Shown here in pieces: positions 25,858-35,428 of a stretch of DNA of 64,000 nucleotides. Source of the DNA: Sphingobium faniae (lineage in GTDB: Bacteria; Pseudomonadota; Alphaproteobacteria; Sphingomonadales; Sphingomonadaceae); the NCBI GenBank assembly GCA_900100475.1, contig FMTU01000002.1, positions 1 to 64,000 of the forward strand, written 5' to 3'. Each line of letters opens with the position of its first letter. Positions within the stretch are counted from its first letter, which is position 1. Both the position numbers and the translations under genes were made by a program. The notes under the pieces are model-generated. The model saw only the letters and a program-made list of their open reading frames with translations, made no database searches and was not told the DNA's origin.

Positions 25858-26991
25858 GTGGCGACGGTCGATCTGATCCTGACGCTGGTGCTGCTTGGGT
25901 CGCTGGCAGTGGTGGCGTGGCCGTTCCTTTTCTATCCGCTGCTCCTGCGCGCCTTGCCGACAAGGCCAGAGCATCCCGCGCCCGGCCCGCGTCCTTCCCC
26001 CTCGCTGCTTTTCTGCGCTTATAATGAAGCGGCGGCGATGCCCGAAAAGCTCGACAATCTGGAGATGCTGAAGGCGCGGCATCCCGACCTTGAAATCCTG
26101 GCCTTCGATGATGGCTCGTCCGACGCCACCGCCGCGCTGATCGAAGGGAGGGGGGATCTCGTCACGCTGGTCCGGGGGCCGGGCCGCAGCGGCAAGGCCC
26201 ACGGCATGAAGCAACTCGCCGCGCGCGCGCGCGGGGACGTGCTGATCTTCACCGACGCCAACGTGCTGCTGGACGCCGACGCCATCGGCAATCTGCTCGC
26301 CCGCTATGCCGATCCGGGCATTGGCGGGGTGCTGGGATCGCTGCATTATGTGGGCGAGGATGAAAGCGCCACGGCCTCGGTCGGTTCGCTCTATTGGCGG
26401 ATGGAGGAGCGGCTCAAGGACGAGGAATCGCGCACCGGCAATGTGCTGGGCGCGGACGGTTCGATTTTCTCCATTCGCCGGCGGCTTTACCCTGATTTCC
26501 CCGACAGCGTGCTGGACGACCTCACGGTCTCGATGGCCGTGGTCTTCGCGGGCAAGCGGTTGGTCAAGGCGAAGGATGTGATAGCACGCGAACGGCTGGT
26601 CGCGGCGCGGGGGGACGAATATCGGCGCAAGGTCCGCATCGCCGCGCGCGCATGGCACACGCATAGCCATTTGCGGCCGCAACTCCGCCGCATGGGGGCG
26701 CTCGACCGCTTCAAATATGCCTCGCGCAAGATCGTGCGCTGGTTCGGCGGCCTCTTCATCCTGACTGGCGCGGTCGCGGCGGCGGCATTGGCGTGGCGGG
26801 TTTCACCGTGGCTTTTCGGCGCGGGGATAGGGAGCGCGGCTCTGCTGGCAGGGGTCGCGATCCGCGCCAGGACCGGCCCCGCCGCGGCGCTGGCCGATAT
26901 CCTCATCGCCTATGCCGCCACCTTGCAGGGCGTCGTCAAAGCCATGCGGGGGCGCACCGTCACCGTCTGGAATCCCGCCAAGTCGCGCTGA
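25858..26991 (+). CDS. membrane-anchored family 2 glycosyltransferase
   Basis: A 377-residue GT2. An N-terminal membrane helix (residues 5-30) precedes the GT-A domain. Its motifs are FCAYNEAAAMPEKL, the first Asp region AFDDGSSDATA, DANVLLDADAI (the DxD-like site) and VLDDLTVSMAV. Two C-terminal membrane helices follow. GTG start at 25858, four bases after the upstream stop. It probably extends the lipid-linked repeat unit. Confidence 0.88.
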   Translation: MATVDLILTLVLLGSLAVVAWPFLFYPLLLRALPTRPEHPAPGPRPSPSLLFCAYNEAAAMPEKLDNLEMLKARHPDLEILAFDDGSSDATAALIEGRGDLVTLVRGPGRSGKAHGMKQLAARARGDVLIFTDANVLLDADAIGNLLARYADPGIGGVLGSLHYVGEDESATASVGSLYWRMEERLKDEESRTGNVLGADGSIFSIRRRLYPDFPDSVLDDLTVSMAVVFAGKRLVKAKDVIARERLVAARGDEYRRKVRIAARAWHTHSHLRPQLRRMGALDRFKYASRKIVRWFGGLFILTGAVAAAALAWRVSPWLFGAGIGSAALLAGVAIRARTGPAAALADILIAYAATLQGVVKAMRGRTVTVWNPAKSR

Positions 26992-27054
26992 TCCCCCTCG
27001 CCAAAGCCGGTGCATATTGTATAGGCCGGTCCCTGTCCTCATGCGGAGAATGGC

Positions 27055-27807
27055 GTGATTACTGTTCAGCGGGTCGCGAAAGCCGCCGGCAAGCATCTGA
27101 CCAAGGCGGGCCTCAAACTCCGCAAGGCGCTGGGTGCGCGGGCGAACCGGGTGTGTCCGGCGTGCGGCAAGGCGATCGTCGGTTTCTTCCGCTATGGCGA
27201 CAATGGTGAATGGGGCTGTCCCGAATGCGGTGCTTCTCCGCGCGAACGGCTGATGAACCATCTGATCGTGCAGGGCGTGCTGAGCGTCCCCACGGATGGC
27301 GCGATCCTTCATATGGCGCCCAATGAAGCCAGCCTCGTCCGCCACTTTTCCGCCGCGAAACATTATATCCCCGCCGACCTCGATCCCGTCCGCTACACCG
27401 TGCCGGACATGCGGCGCGTCGACCTCATGGAACTGAGCGAAGAGGGTCGCTACGACCTGTTCTACGCCAGTCATGTCATGGAGCATGTGCCTGACGACCG
27501 CGCCGTCCTCCGCAATATCCTGCGCGCGCTGAAGCCGGGCGGCGAGGCGTGGTTGCTCGTGCCCCTCTGGGACAAGCCGACCGAGGACGGCAGTTTCGAC
27601 ATCCCCCCGCGCGAGCGTGAGCGGCGATTTGGCCAATGGGATCATGTGCGTCAATATGGCCCCGATTTCGCGGACCGCATCCGGCAGGCGGGCTTCGATC
27701 TGGAGGAAATCGACACAGCTTCCATCGACGCGGGCCCGCGCCGTCTCCATGCGCTCGACGACCGGCTGTTCCGTGCCCGCAAGCCTGGCGGAGCCACGCC
27801 CCGGTGA
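27055..27807 (+). CDS. SAM-dependent methyltransferase with N-terminal zinc ribbon
   Basis: A 250-residue protein. Residues 30-62 contain CPACGKAIVGFFRYGDNG and CPECGASPRERL, a four-cysteine zinc ribbon. The class I methyltransferase domain follows (ILHMAPNEASLVRH, then FYASHVMEHVPDDRAVL and KPGGEAWLLVPLW). GTG start at 27055. It overlaps the flippase start by GTGA. The likely substrate is a sugar or the lipid-linked repeat unit; this is inference from context. Confidence 0.82.
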   Translation: MITVQRVAKAAGKHLTKAGLKLRKALGARANRVCPACGKAIVGFFRYGDNGEWGCPECGASPRERLMNHLIVQGVLSVPTDGAILHMAPNEASLVRHFSAAKHYIPADLDPVRYTVPDMRRVDLMELSEEGRYDLFYASHVMEHVPDDRAVLRNILRALKPGGEAWLLVPLWDKPTEDGSFDIPPRERERRFGQWDHVRQYGPDFADRIRQAGFDLEEIDTASIDAGPRRLHALDDRLFRARKPGGATPR

Positions 27808-29132
27808 GCAGGCAGGCAGCCGGGGGGCTGCTCGCCCGCATGGAAGGGTCGGCGCGCATCCTGGCGCTGGTGAAGCTCGCCAATGTGGGACTGGTGCTGA
27901 TCTGGGGCTTTGCCGTCACTTATGTTTTCGTCCGCGTGCTGCCGCTGGCGGAGTTTCAGGCATTCCTGCTGCTCGTCGCGTTCGGCAATTTCACCATCTC
28001 GGCCGAGTTCGGCCTCACCAGCATCATCTATGCCCGTCTGAGGCGGCACTGGCTGGGAAGCGGAGCCGAGGCCGATGACGGCGGGTTCCGGCTGGAGGAA
28101 ATGGGCGTCCTGTTCTTCTTCCTCGCCCTGCTGATCGCGGGCGGGGTGGCGATCTTGCTGGTCGCGCTGGCGGCGGGGGGGCTGAGGACGGCGATGCCGC
28201 TGCTCTTCATCCTTTTCTTCCTCTCCGCCTGCCTCAACCTGCCGGGACTGCTGGCCAAGCGGGCGCTGGCGGCGGTGGACGGCAATTTCATATGGGAGGC
28301 GCTCGACTGCCTGCGCCGGATCATGACGATCGCGCTGCTGCTCGCGATCCTGCGCGGGATGGACCCGCGACTGTCGGTGGCGCTGCAACTGGGCGTCAGC
28401 ATCGCGGTCGTCGGCTATGCCATCGCGCTGGTGCATCGGCGGCTGGATATGGGCGCGCGGCACTGGCTGGCCTTCCGTGTCGGCGGCGGTCATGTGCGGC
28501 GGCATTATCTGCGCGACATCGGCGCGTCGGCAGCGTTCACCATGTCGGATATTCTCGCCTATAACGCGCCCTATTTCACCATCGCCGCCGCCACCCATGA
28601 CGCGCGGCCGATGCTGTTGTTCGATTTCTTCTTCAAGATGTCGCGGGCGCTTTCCATGCTGGTGCGGGCGGCGGTGGAAGCCGCGCTGCCCCGCATCACC
28701 CGCGCCTTTCATGCCGGAGACGGCCCGCGTCTGCGGCAGTTGATGGGGAGGGCGCTGGGCGTCGCGCTGTTCTTCGCGGTGGGAGCGTCGGCCGCGCTGC
28801 TGCTGGTCGGGCGCTGGCTGTTCGACCGGCTGTTCGATGGGCGGGCGGTCATCGGCTTGCCTGAACTGCTGTTGATCGACGTTGCTCTGCTGTCGCTCGC
28901 GGTCATTTGCGTGTCGGTCTATGTGCAGGCGGCGTTGGGGCGTTTTTCGCTGCTGTTGCGGCGGTCGTTGCCGTTCCTCGCAGGCTCGCTGCTCAGCGTT
29001 CCGCTGGCCCGCCTGCTATGGCCGCAGCAGTTCGACACCGCTTTCCTGACCCTCTACGCCGCGACGCTGGCGGGAGTGGCGTTGCTGCACGCTTTTTCGC
29101 TGCGCCGCCTCGTGAAAGAGGCGCGGCCGTGA
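27804..29132 (+). CDS. polysaccharide flippase (Wzx-like, MOP superfamily)
   Basis: A 442-residue polytopic membrane protein with about 12 hydrophobic segments, the length and layout of Wzx flippases that move lipid-linked repeat units across the inner membrane. It has no single sharp motif, so the family call rests on topology and on its place among glycosyltransferases. The GTG at 27804 overlaps the methyltransferase stop, and its own stop overlaps the next GTG. Confidence 0.8.
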   Translation: MSRQAAGGLLARMEGSARILALVKLANVGLVLIWGFAVTYVFVRVLPLAEFQAFLLLVAFGNFTISAEFGLTSIIYARLRRHWLGSGAEADDGGFRLEEMGVLFFFLALLIAGGVAILLVALAAGGLRTAMPLLFILFFLSACLNLPGLLAKRALAAVDGNFIWEALDCLRRIMTIALLLAILRGMDPRLSVALQLGVSIAVVGYAIALVHRRLDMGARHWLAFRVGGGHVRRHYLRDIGASAAFTMSDILAYNAPYFTIAAATHDARPMLLFDFFFKMSRALSMLVRAAVEAALPRITRAFHAGDGPRLRQLMGRALGVALFFAVGASAALLLVGRWLFDRLFDGRAVIGLPELLLIDVALLSLAVICVSVYVQAALGRFSLLLRRSLPFLAGSLLSVPLARLLWPQQFDTAFLTLYAATLAGVALLHAFSLRRLVKEARP

Positions 29133-30274
29133 AGATCGCGATGGTCGATCCCTCGCTTTTCGCCGGGCGCTATGATGACAGCCTCTGCGCGGCGATGGGC
29201 GCGGCGGGAGAGGATGTGACGCTGTTGGGCCGTCCCCTGCGCGCGACGGACGCCTTTGCCCCGCGGCATTATCGCTATGTCCCACGCTTTTTCCGCCGCA
29301 GTGAAGCCGTGCGCGGCCGGCTGGGGGAAGGGCGCGCCTTTCGCCTCCTGAAAGCCGCCGAATATGGATGGGCCTGCGCGCTCGGCGGCCTTGGCGATCT
29401 GGCTGATGCCGATGTGCTTCATTTCCAATGGCTCCCGCTGGCTCCCGCCGACCGCATGATGCTGCGGCGTTTGCGGAACCGGGCGGCGCTGGTCCACACG
29501 GTTCATAATGCCGATGCCTATCATGCCGATGCGGGGGTTCAGGGGAGGGGCTATCGCGCGCTGCTCGATCAGTTCGACGCGCTGATCGTCCATGGCGAAA
29601 CGACGCAAGAGGCGCTGATCGCGCAAGGCGTCTCCGCCAGCCGCATCCATGTCGCTCCGCATCCGCCCATGCGCCTCGCCCCGGCTGCGCCCGAAGATCT
29701 GGCCGCCATCGCCGATCCGGTTCGCCCGCGCCTGCTCTTTTTCGGCACGATCCGTCCCTATAAGGGCGTCGACCTGCTGATCGAAGCCTGCCTCTCTCTT
29801 TGGCGCGCCGGACAGGATTTCGAGCTGGTCCTGGCGGGAAAGCCCTTCATGGACGTTACGCCCCTGATCGAATCCGTGCGCCGGGCGGGCTATGGGGACC
29901 GGCTGGTCTGCGACCTCGGCTTCCTGCGCGAACAGCGGCTGGACGCGCATATGGCGAAGGCGGACATCCTCGTCTTCCCCTATCGCCACATCGATTCGAG
30001 CGGCGCGTTCCTGTCCGCATTGCATCACGGCAAGGCAATGGCGACGTCTGACGCGGGCATGTTCGCCGCCCTGCCAGAGCCGGTAGCGATCCGTTTCCCG
30101 GCGGGAAATGCGCCCGCCCTTGCACAAGCCCTCTTGCCGCTCCTGCAAAGCCCCGTCATCAGGCAGGCGAAGGGCGGGCAGGCGCGCGCCTATGGGAAAG
30201 ACATGGGCGACTGGAAGGATATGGCCTTGGCGACGATCGGCATCTATCGCAAAGCCATGGACGCCCGGTCATGA
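29129..30274 (+). CDS. GT-B glycosyltransferase, family 4 type
   Basis: A 381-residue enzyme. The N-terminal acceptor half has HFQWLPLAPADR and HTVHNADAYHADAG. The donor half has LLFFGTIRPYKGVDLLIEA, the GT4-type start of the donor domain, and ILVFPYRHIDSSGAFLSALH, where GT4 members carry the E-x7-E region, here without clear glutamates. GTG start at 29129, overlapping the flippase. Its stop overlaps the FkbM start by ATGA. Confidence 0.85.
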   Translation: MKIAMVDPSLFAGRYDDSLCAAMGAAGEDVTLLGRPLRATDAFAPRHYRYVPRFFRRSEAVRGRLGEGRAFRLLKAAEYGWACALGGLGDLADADVLHFQWLPLAPADRMMLRRLRNRAALVHTVHNADAYHADAGVQGRGYRALLDQFDALIVHGETTQEALIAQGVSASRIHVAPHPPMRLAPAAPEDLAAIADPVRPRLLFFGTIRPYKGVDLLIEACLSLWRAGQDFELVLAGKPFMDVTPLIESVRRAGYGDRLVCDLGFLREQRLDAHMAKADILVFPYRHIDSSGAFLSALHHGKAMATSDAGMFAALPEPVAIRFPAGNAPALAQALLPLLQSPVIRQAKGGQARAYGKDMGDWKDMALATIGIYRKAMDARS

Positions 30275-31023
30275 ACCGCTATCGGCGCGAATTGTCCGAC
30301 CGCTGGCGCGCGATGCGGCTCGCCGTGGGCGGGCGCGTTCATCAATATCCCGAAATTCAGGCGTTGCGGCGTTTTCTCCATGCTTTCAAGGTCGATTGCG
30401 TGTTCGACGTGGGCGCCAATCGCGGCCAATATGCGACCATGTTGCGGAAGGATGCGGCCTTCAGCGGCATGATCCTGTCCTTTGAGCCGAACCCGGATAT
30501 TTTCGCGGAGCTTGCCCGCCATACCGCTTCGGACCGGCGCTGGCACGTCTTCAACATGGCCTTGTCCGACTTCGACGGCACGGCCAGTTTCAACATCATG
30601 GCCGCCGATCAGTTCAGTTCGCTGAAAAAACCCGCAGCGGGGCAAGACGTCATCTTCGCGGAGCGTAACAAGGTCACGCGCACGGTCGAAATGGAATGCC
30701 GCCGCCTCGAAAGCCTGCTGCCGGAATTGCAGGCCGCGCACGGCTTCGCGCGCCCTTTCCTGAAGATGGACACGCAGGGCCACGACCTTTCCGTATGCGA
30801 AGGGGCCGGAGGGGCGCTGGGCGTCATGGCGGGGGTTCAGACGGAATTGGGCGTGCGCCCGATCTATGAAGGTGGGACCGGCTATCGCGCCATGATCGAC
30901 TGGCTGGCGGAGCATGGTTTCGTCCCCTCGGCCTTTTTCGCCAATAACAAGGGGCATTTTCCGCTGCTGGTCGAAATGGATGGCATCTTCGTCAATCAGG
31001 CGCTGTTGGCGGCGGCGGATTGA
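30271..31023 (+). CDS. FkbM-family methyltransferase
   Basis: A 250-residue SAM-dependent methyltransferase. The SAM site is VFDVGANRGQYATML, the FkbM sequence LSFEPNPDIFAELARH is the family hallmark, and LKMDTQGHDLSV is the acidic metal or substrate region. It probably O-methylates a sugar hydroxyl of the exopolysaccharide. Coupled to its neighbours by overlapping stop/start codons. Confidence 0.9.
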   Translation: MNRYRRELSDRWRAMRLAVGGRVHQYPEIQALRRFLHAFKVDCVFDVGANRGQYATMLRKDAAFSGMILSFEPNPDIFAELARHTASDRRWHVFNMALSDFDGTASFNIMAADQFSSLKKPAAGQDVIFAERNKVTRTVEMECRRLESLLPELQAAHGFARPFLKMDTQGHDLSVCEGAGGALGVMAGVQTELGVRPIYEGGTGYRAMIDWLAEHGFVPSAFFANNKGHFPLLVEMDGIFVNQALLAAAD

Positions 31024-32768
31024 TGCAGCCCGGCGGTCCTTCCCGGATCGGAGCGGCTATGCTGTTTCAGGTGGGCGCATTGGGGCTTGCCTGCTGGCTG
31101 ATCGCGACGTTCCTGTGGCACATCACGTTCGGGCAGGGCGCCAGCCTGGCGGTGATCCTGTTTCTGGATCAGGATTTCCCCGCGCTCCTCGTCGGCATAT
31201 TGCTGTTCGCGCTGGCGGTGCCTTTCGCGGAGGGCAAGGGGTTCAGCCTGCCCGCACCCAGGGCGCGCGTCATCATTCCTCTCGTCATGCTGTTCGGCCT
31301 CGTCGCATGGGCGGGGCATTATCTGCTGTTCCAGAATTATGCGATTTCCCGCGATGAGGAAGTCGCCCGCTTTGCCGCGGCCTATATTCGCGAAGGATTG
31401 TTCGCGCGCCCTATTCCGGCCGAATGGGAAGCCTATCGCCGGGCGATCATGCCGGAATTTTTCTCGCCCTTTGGCGCGGCGGATTATTGGACAGCGGCCT
31501 ATCTGCCGGTGAACAGCGCCATACAGGCATTGTTCTGGAATCTGGGCGATCCCAATCTGGCCGGACCGGCGCTGCTGGTGGCGGGACTGATCGCATTGTG
31601 GCGCGTGGCGCTCCACCTTTTTCCCGACCGGCCGGACGCCGTCTGGGTGACGATGCTGCTGGCGTTGTCTTCGGCGCAACTCTGGATCACGGCGATGACG
31701 CCTTACGCCATGACCGGGCATTTCGCGCTCAACATGGTCTGGCTGGCGCTGGTGCTGCGGGGCGGCTGGCTGTCGCATCTGATCGCGGGGCTGGTGGCGC
31801 TTGTCGCGGCGGGTCTGCACCAATGGCATTTCCCGCCGATCTTCATCGCGCCTTTCATCCTCTGGATGCTGTTGGGGCGGCGGTGGGCGGTCGCGGCTTT
31901 CCATATCCTGATCCTGATCCTGATCGTCATCGTCTGGGCGAAGCTGTGGCCGGGTTTCCTGACGCATATACTGGGACCGCCCATGGACGTGCGCCCATCG
32001 GCGGGCGTGGCAGACAAGGTTGGTAGCCTGTTCGAGCGGCTGGGCGACCGCTGGCAACCGCTGGTCAACGTCACCCGGTTCATCGCGTGGAACAATATAG
32101 TGATGGTGCCGCTCGCTGTGCTGGGCGTGGCGGCGATGCATTGGCGCAAGATGCTCAAGGGGCAGGAGATCGCCTTGCCCCTCGCTCTGGGCTGTCTGGC
32201 GGGTTGCGGCCTCGCGCTCGCGCAGGGCTATGGCTGGGGCTATCGCTATGCCCATGGCTTTATCGGGCCGTTCTGCCTGCTGGCTGGGCTGGGCTGGGCG
32301 CGTTTCCGTCCGGCAGGGATGATGCGGCCGGTCTTCATCGCTGTCGCGATCACGCTGGTGACGGGGGGATTCCTCGCATGGCGGACGCATATCTTCGTCG
32401 CGCCCTATGCCGCCAGCCATCGCATGATCGACGCGTCGAAGGCCGATGTCGTGCTGGTCGATCCGCGCGGCGGCCTTTTTGTCACCGATCTGGTGCGCGG
32501 GCGCAATGGCGTGCCGGGGCGGCCGATGGTGATGAACCTTGGCATGTTGACGCTGGATCAGGTCGACACGCTCTGTGCCGATTATGTGGTGGAACTGTTC
32601 GACCGCGCCGAGTTCCGTCCGCTCGGCGTTCCGCTCGCGCGCTGGAAGCTGGGCCGGATGGATGCGCTGAGGGCGCATATGAAGGCGGTGGGCTGCGACA
32701 AGCCCGTCCAGCCGCCGCTCCCCGCCACGCTGGAGGGTGCTTTCAAGGCTGCGGGCGACGTCCTGTGA
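31023..32768 (+). CDS. large polytopic membrane protein of unknown function at the end of the polysaccharide locus
   Basis: A 581-residue protein with about 11-12 hydrophobic segments and a C-terminal cytoplasmic or periplasmic tail. An acidic short loop after the early helices (SRDEEVARFAAAYIREG) resembles the first loop of GT-C glycosyltransferases, but I see no decisive motif. It could be a GT-C transferase, a polymerase (Wzy) or a ligase. It shares one base with the FkbM stop, so it is probably the last gene of the operon; a leftward gene follows. Confidence 0.65.
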   Translation: MQPGGPSRIGAAMLFQVGALGLACWLIATFLWHITFGQGASLAVILFLDQDFPALLVGILLFALAVPFAEGKGFSLPAPRARVIIPLVMLFGLVAWAGHYLLFQNYAISRDEEVARFAAAYIREGLFARPIPAEWEAYRRAIMPEFFSPFGAADYWTAAYLPVNSAIQALFWNLGDPNLAGPALLVAGLIALWRVALHLFPDRPDAVWVTMLLALSSAQLWITAMTPYAMTGHFALNMVWLALVLRGGWLSHLIAGLVALVAAGLHQWHFPPIFIAPFILWMLLGRRWAVAAFHILILILIVIVWAKLWPGFLTHILGPPMDVRPSAGVADKVGSLFERLGDRWQPLVNVTRFIAWNNIVMVPLAVLGVAAMHWRKMLKGQEIALPLALGCLAGCGLALAQGYGWGYRYAHGFIGPFCLLAGLGWARFRPAGMMRPVFIAVAITLVTGGFLAWRTHIFVAPYAASHRMIDASKADVVLVDPRGGLFVTDLVRGRNGVPGRPMVMNLGMLTLDQVDTLCADYVVELFDRAEFRPLGVPLARWKLGRMDALRAHMKAVGCDKPVQPPLPATLEGAFKAAGDVL

Positions 32769-32786
32769 TGCGGGAGGGAAGGGGCG

Positions 32787-34466
32787 TCACTGCCCCTTCA
32801 CATAGACCCGCTTGCCGCCGATCCACGTCTCCAACACCTGCGTTCCCCGGATATCGGCGGGGCGGCTGACGGAAATATCGCGGTCGATCAGCAGGAAATC
32901 CGCCCGCTGTCCGGGGATCAGGCTGCCGAACCGCTTCTCTGCGAAACCGGCATAGGCCGCTTGCCGCGTAAATCCGTCCAGCGCCGCATCGAAGCTGACG
33001 CGCTGTTCCGGCATCCTGCCACCCGGCGGTTCGCCCTTCGCATCCTCGCGGCTCATGGCGGCGGCGATGCCGGGGAAGGGATTGGGGCTTTCGGCCGGCA
33101 CGTCCGACCCGAAGGCCAGCGGCACGCGATTGTCCAGCATCGCCTTCCACGCATAGGCGCCCTTCAGCCGCGCCTCGCCCAGCCGGGCCATCGCCATGCG
33201 CCAGTCGGACGCGGCATGGCCTGGCTGCATCGACGCGACGATGCCGAACTGCCCGAAACGCGGCAGGTCGCCCGGCGAGACGATCTGCGCATGTTCGATG
33301 CGCCAGCGCCGGTCGCCCTTGTAGGTTTCGGCCAGTTCCGTGATCGCATCCAGCACTTCGCTGTTCGCCGCATCGCCGATGGCATGGGCGGCGATCTGGA
33401 AATTGTCCATCGACGCGCGGCTCATGATGTTGCGAAGCTGGGTCGAAGGGATCATCGCCAGCCCCTTCTGCCCCGGCGCGTCGGCATAGTCGGCCTTGAG
33501 CCACGCCCCCCGCGATCCCAGAGCGCCGTCCAGCGCCAGCTTGACCCCGCCCATCCGCAGATGATCGTCATAGAGCCATGGCGTCGGCTCTGGCCCCGCG
33601 ATCAGCACCATATCTTCAAGGCCGCGCGCATAGGCCATGATCCGCACCCGCAGCGCGCCCCGGTCAGCGGAGCGGCGGAAGGCCTGCCAGTCCTCGATGC
33701 TGGTCCCCATGTCGGCGATCGCGGTGACGCCGATGGCGAGCAATGCCTGCTGCGCCTTTTCGAGGGCGATGTCGCGATCCTTGGGGGCGGGCGGCGGCAT
33801 GACGCGGGTCATCAGGTCCATCGCCCTGTCCACCAGCACGCCCGCCTCGATCCGCCCGCCGGGAGGGGCCTTCGTCGCGGCGGTGATCCCCGCCGCCTTC
33901 AGCGCCAGACTATTGGCCCAGCCCGCATGGCCATCCACCCGCTCCAGCCAGACCGGAATATCCGGCACGGCGGCATCCAGTTCGGCGGTGGTCGGGAACC
34001 GGCCCAGCCCCCAAAGCTCCTGATTCCAACCCGTGCCGATGATCCACTTGCGCCCCGTATTGGCGGCGGCATAGGCCCGTATCTTCGCCTGCGCCTCCGC
34101 CAGCGATCGCGTGCCCGACAGGTCCAGCGTCACCAGCGACAGGCCCAGCCCCATCACATGCCCATGCGCGTCGATCAGGCCGGGGATCAGCGTCTTGCCG
34201 CCCGCATCCAGCTTGAAATCCAGCCGCTTGGGCGCGGGGCCGTCCTCGCTCTTGCGCTTCTTGCGTTTGGGTGGCGGCGGTTCCTGATAGCGGCCGGGGA
34301 GCAGTTTCTCGACCTTCCCCTCATCGTCGATCAGCAGCGCGTTGAAGCGCACGACCTGCCCCTGCGCGTCGAGCGCGATGCCGTTCACATTGTCGATCAC
34401 GCCCGAAGCCCATGCAGGGATCGGCAGGGCCATCGCGGCCAGCGCCGCCAGCAATCCAGCTCTCAT
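32787..34466 (-). CDS. exported amidohydrolase (YtcJ-like, amidohydrolase_3)
   Basis: A 559-residue metal-dependent amidohydrolase. A signal peptide starts at ATG 34466 (MRAGLLAALAAMALPIPAWA). The metal site begins with LIDAHGHVMG, followed by the ANTGRKWIIGTGW region and HAIGD and EHAQIVS motifs further on; the C-terminal part has GSDVPAESPNPF. Between signal and barrel is a basic/Pro linker, PPPPKRKKRKSEDGPAPKR. The start overlaps the stop of the upstream dehydrogenase by ATGA. The substrate is unknown. Confidence 0.88.
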   Translation of the reverse strand: MRAGLLAALAAMALPIPAWASGVIDNVNGIALDAQGQVVRFNALLIDDEGKVEKLLPGRYQEPPPPKRKKRKSEDGPAPKRLDFKLDAGGKTLIPGLIDAHGHVMGLGLSLVTLDLSGTRSLAEAQAKIRAYAAANTGRKWIIGTGWNQELWGLGRFPTTAELDAAVPDIPVWLERVDGHAGWANSLALKAAGITAATKAPPGGRIEAGVLVDRAMDLMTRVMPPPAPKDRDIALEKAQQALLAIGVTAIADMGTSIEDWQAFRRSADRGALRVRIMAYARGLEDMVLIAGPEPTPWLYDDHLRMGGVKLALDGALGSRGAWLKADYADAPGQKGLAMIPSTQLRNIMSRASMDNFQIAAHAIGDAANSEVLDAITELAETYKGDRRWRIEHAQIVSPGDLPRFGQFGIVASMQPGHAASDWRMAMARLGEARLKGAYAWKAMLDNRVPLAFGSDVPAESPNPFPGIAAAMSREDAKGEPPGGRMPEQRVSFDAALDGFTRQAAYAGFAEKRFGSLIPGQRADFLLIDRDISVSRPADIRGTQVLETWIGGKRVYVKGQ

Positions 34467-35332
34467 GCCCGCGTGATCCGCCGCACCAGCGCGCTGATGT
34501 CCTGCCGATGACCGCCCATCGCCTGCACATCGGCATAGAATTGGTCGACCAGCGCCGTCACCGGCAACGTCGCCCCATTGGCCCGCGCTTCTTCCAGCGC
34601 CAGCCCCAGATCCTTGCGCATCCAGTCCACCGACAGGCCGAAATCGAAACTGTCCTGCGCCATCGTCTTCCATTGATTGTCCATCACCCAGCTTTGCGCC
34701 GCGCCGCCGGAAATGGCTTCATGGATCTTCTCCACGTCGAGGTTTGCGGCCTGCGCGAAACGCAGCGCCTCGGCCACGCCCTGCAAGGTGCCCGCGAGGC
34801 AAATCTGGTTCACCATCTTGGTCGTCTGCCCCGCGCCCGCGCCGCCCACATGGACGATCCGCGCGGCATAGGCCTGCATCACGATCCGCGCTGCCGCCAC
34901 CGCCGGTTTCGCGCCGCCGCACATGATCGAAAGGGTGCCGTTCTCTGCGCCGATCTGCCCGCCGGTCAGGGGCGCGTCCACGCAATAAAGGCCCAGATTC
35001 TGTCCCTCGACATAAAGCTGCCGGGCGATGCGCGCCGAAACCGTCGTATGGTCGATGAAGAGGCTGCCCGATTTCATCGCCCGGAAAACGCCGTCGCGGC
35101 CCAGCGTGATCTGCGACAGGTCATCGTCGGTGCCAACGCAGCTTATGACGATTTCCGCGTCTTCCGCCGCCTTGGCCGGGCTGATCGCGACCTCCCCGCC
35201 ATAGGCTTCCGCCCAGCTTTTCGCCTTGCCGATGGAACGGTTGTAGACGGTCAGCCTGTGTCCCGCCCGGGCCAGATGTCCCGCAATCGGGCCGCCCATG
35301 ACGCCCAGGCCGATAAACGCGATGTTTGCCAT
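34463..35332 (-). CDS. 3-hydroxyisobutyrate dehydrogenase-family NAD(P)-dependent oxidoreductase
   Basis: A 289-residue beta-hydroxyacid dehydrogenase. The nucleotide-binding fold is FIGLGVMGGPIAGHL, the substrate motif DAPLTGGQIGAENGTLSIM and the catalytic Lys region GAGQTTKMVNQ. The family includes 3-hydroxyisobutyrate dehydrogenase and tartronate semialdehyde reductase; the sequence does not decide between them. It is translationally coupled to the amidohydrolase downstream. Confidence 0.9.
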   Translation of the reverse strand: MANIAFIGLGVMGGPIAGHLARAGHRLTVYNRSIGKAKSWAEAYGGEVAISPAKAAEDAEIVISCVGTDDDLSQITLGRDGVFRAMKSGSLFIDHTTVSARIARQLYVEGQNLGLYCVDAPLTGGQIGAENGTLSIMCGGAKPAVAAARIVMQAYAARIVHVGGAGAGQTTKMVNQICLAGTLQGVAEALRFAQAANLDVEKIHEAISGGAAQSWVMDNQWKTMAQDSFDFGLSVDWMRKDLGLALEEARANGATLPVTALVDQFYADVQAMGGHRQDISALVRRITRA

Positions 35333-35428
35333 AGATCCCGTACTTTATGTGCGTGCCCCATAGCCATAGGGCCAGTTTGGAGCCGGTGCCAGTTTCTTCC
35401 GTCGCAATTTTCGTATAGGGGGCTGGCC

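Noticed and set aside
8954..32768. A PEP-CTERM tail on some protein of the locus
   Set aside because: I checked the C-termini of the locus proteins; none ends in a PEP motif followed by a membrane helix and basic residues.
32961..34511. 516-codon frame on the plus strand
   Set aside because: Antisense to the amidohydrolase; His/Arg-rich shadow typical of high-GC DNA.
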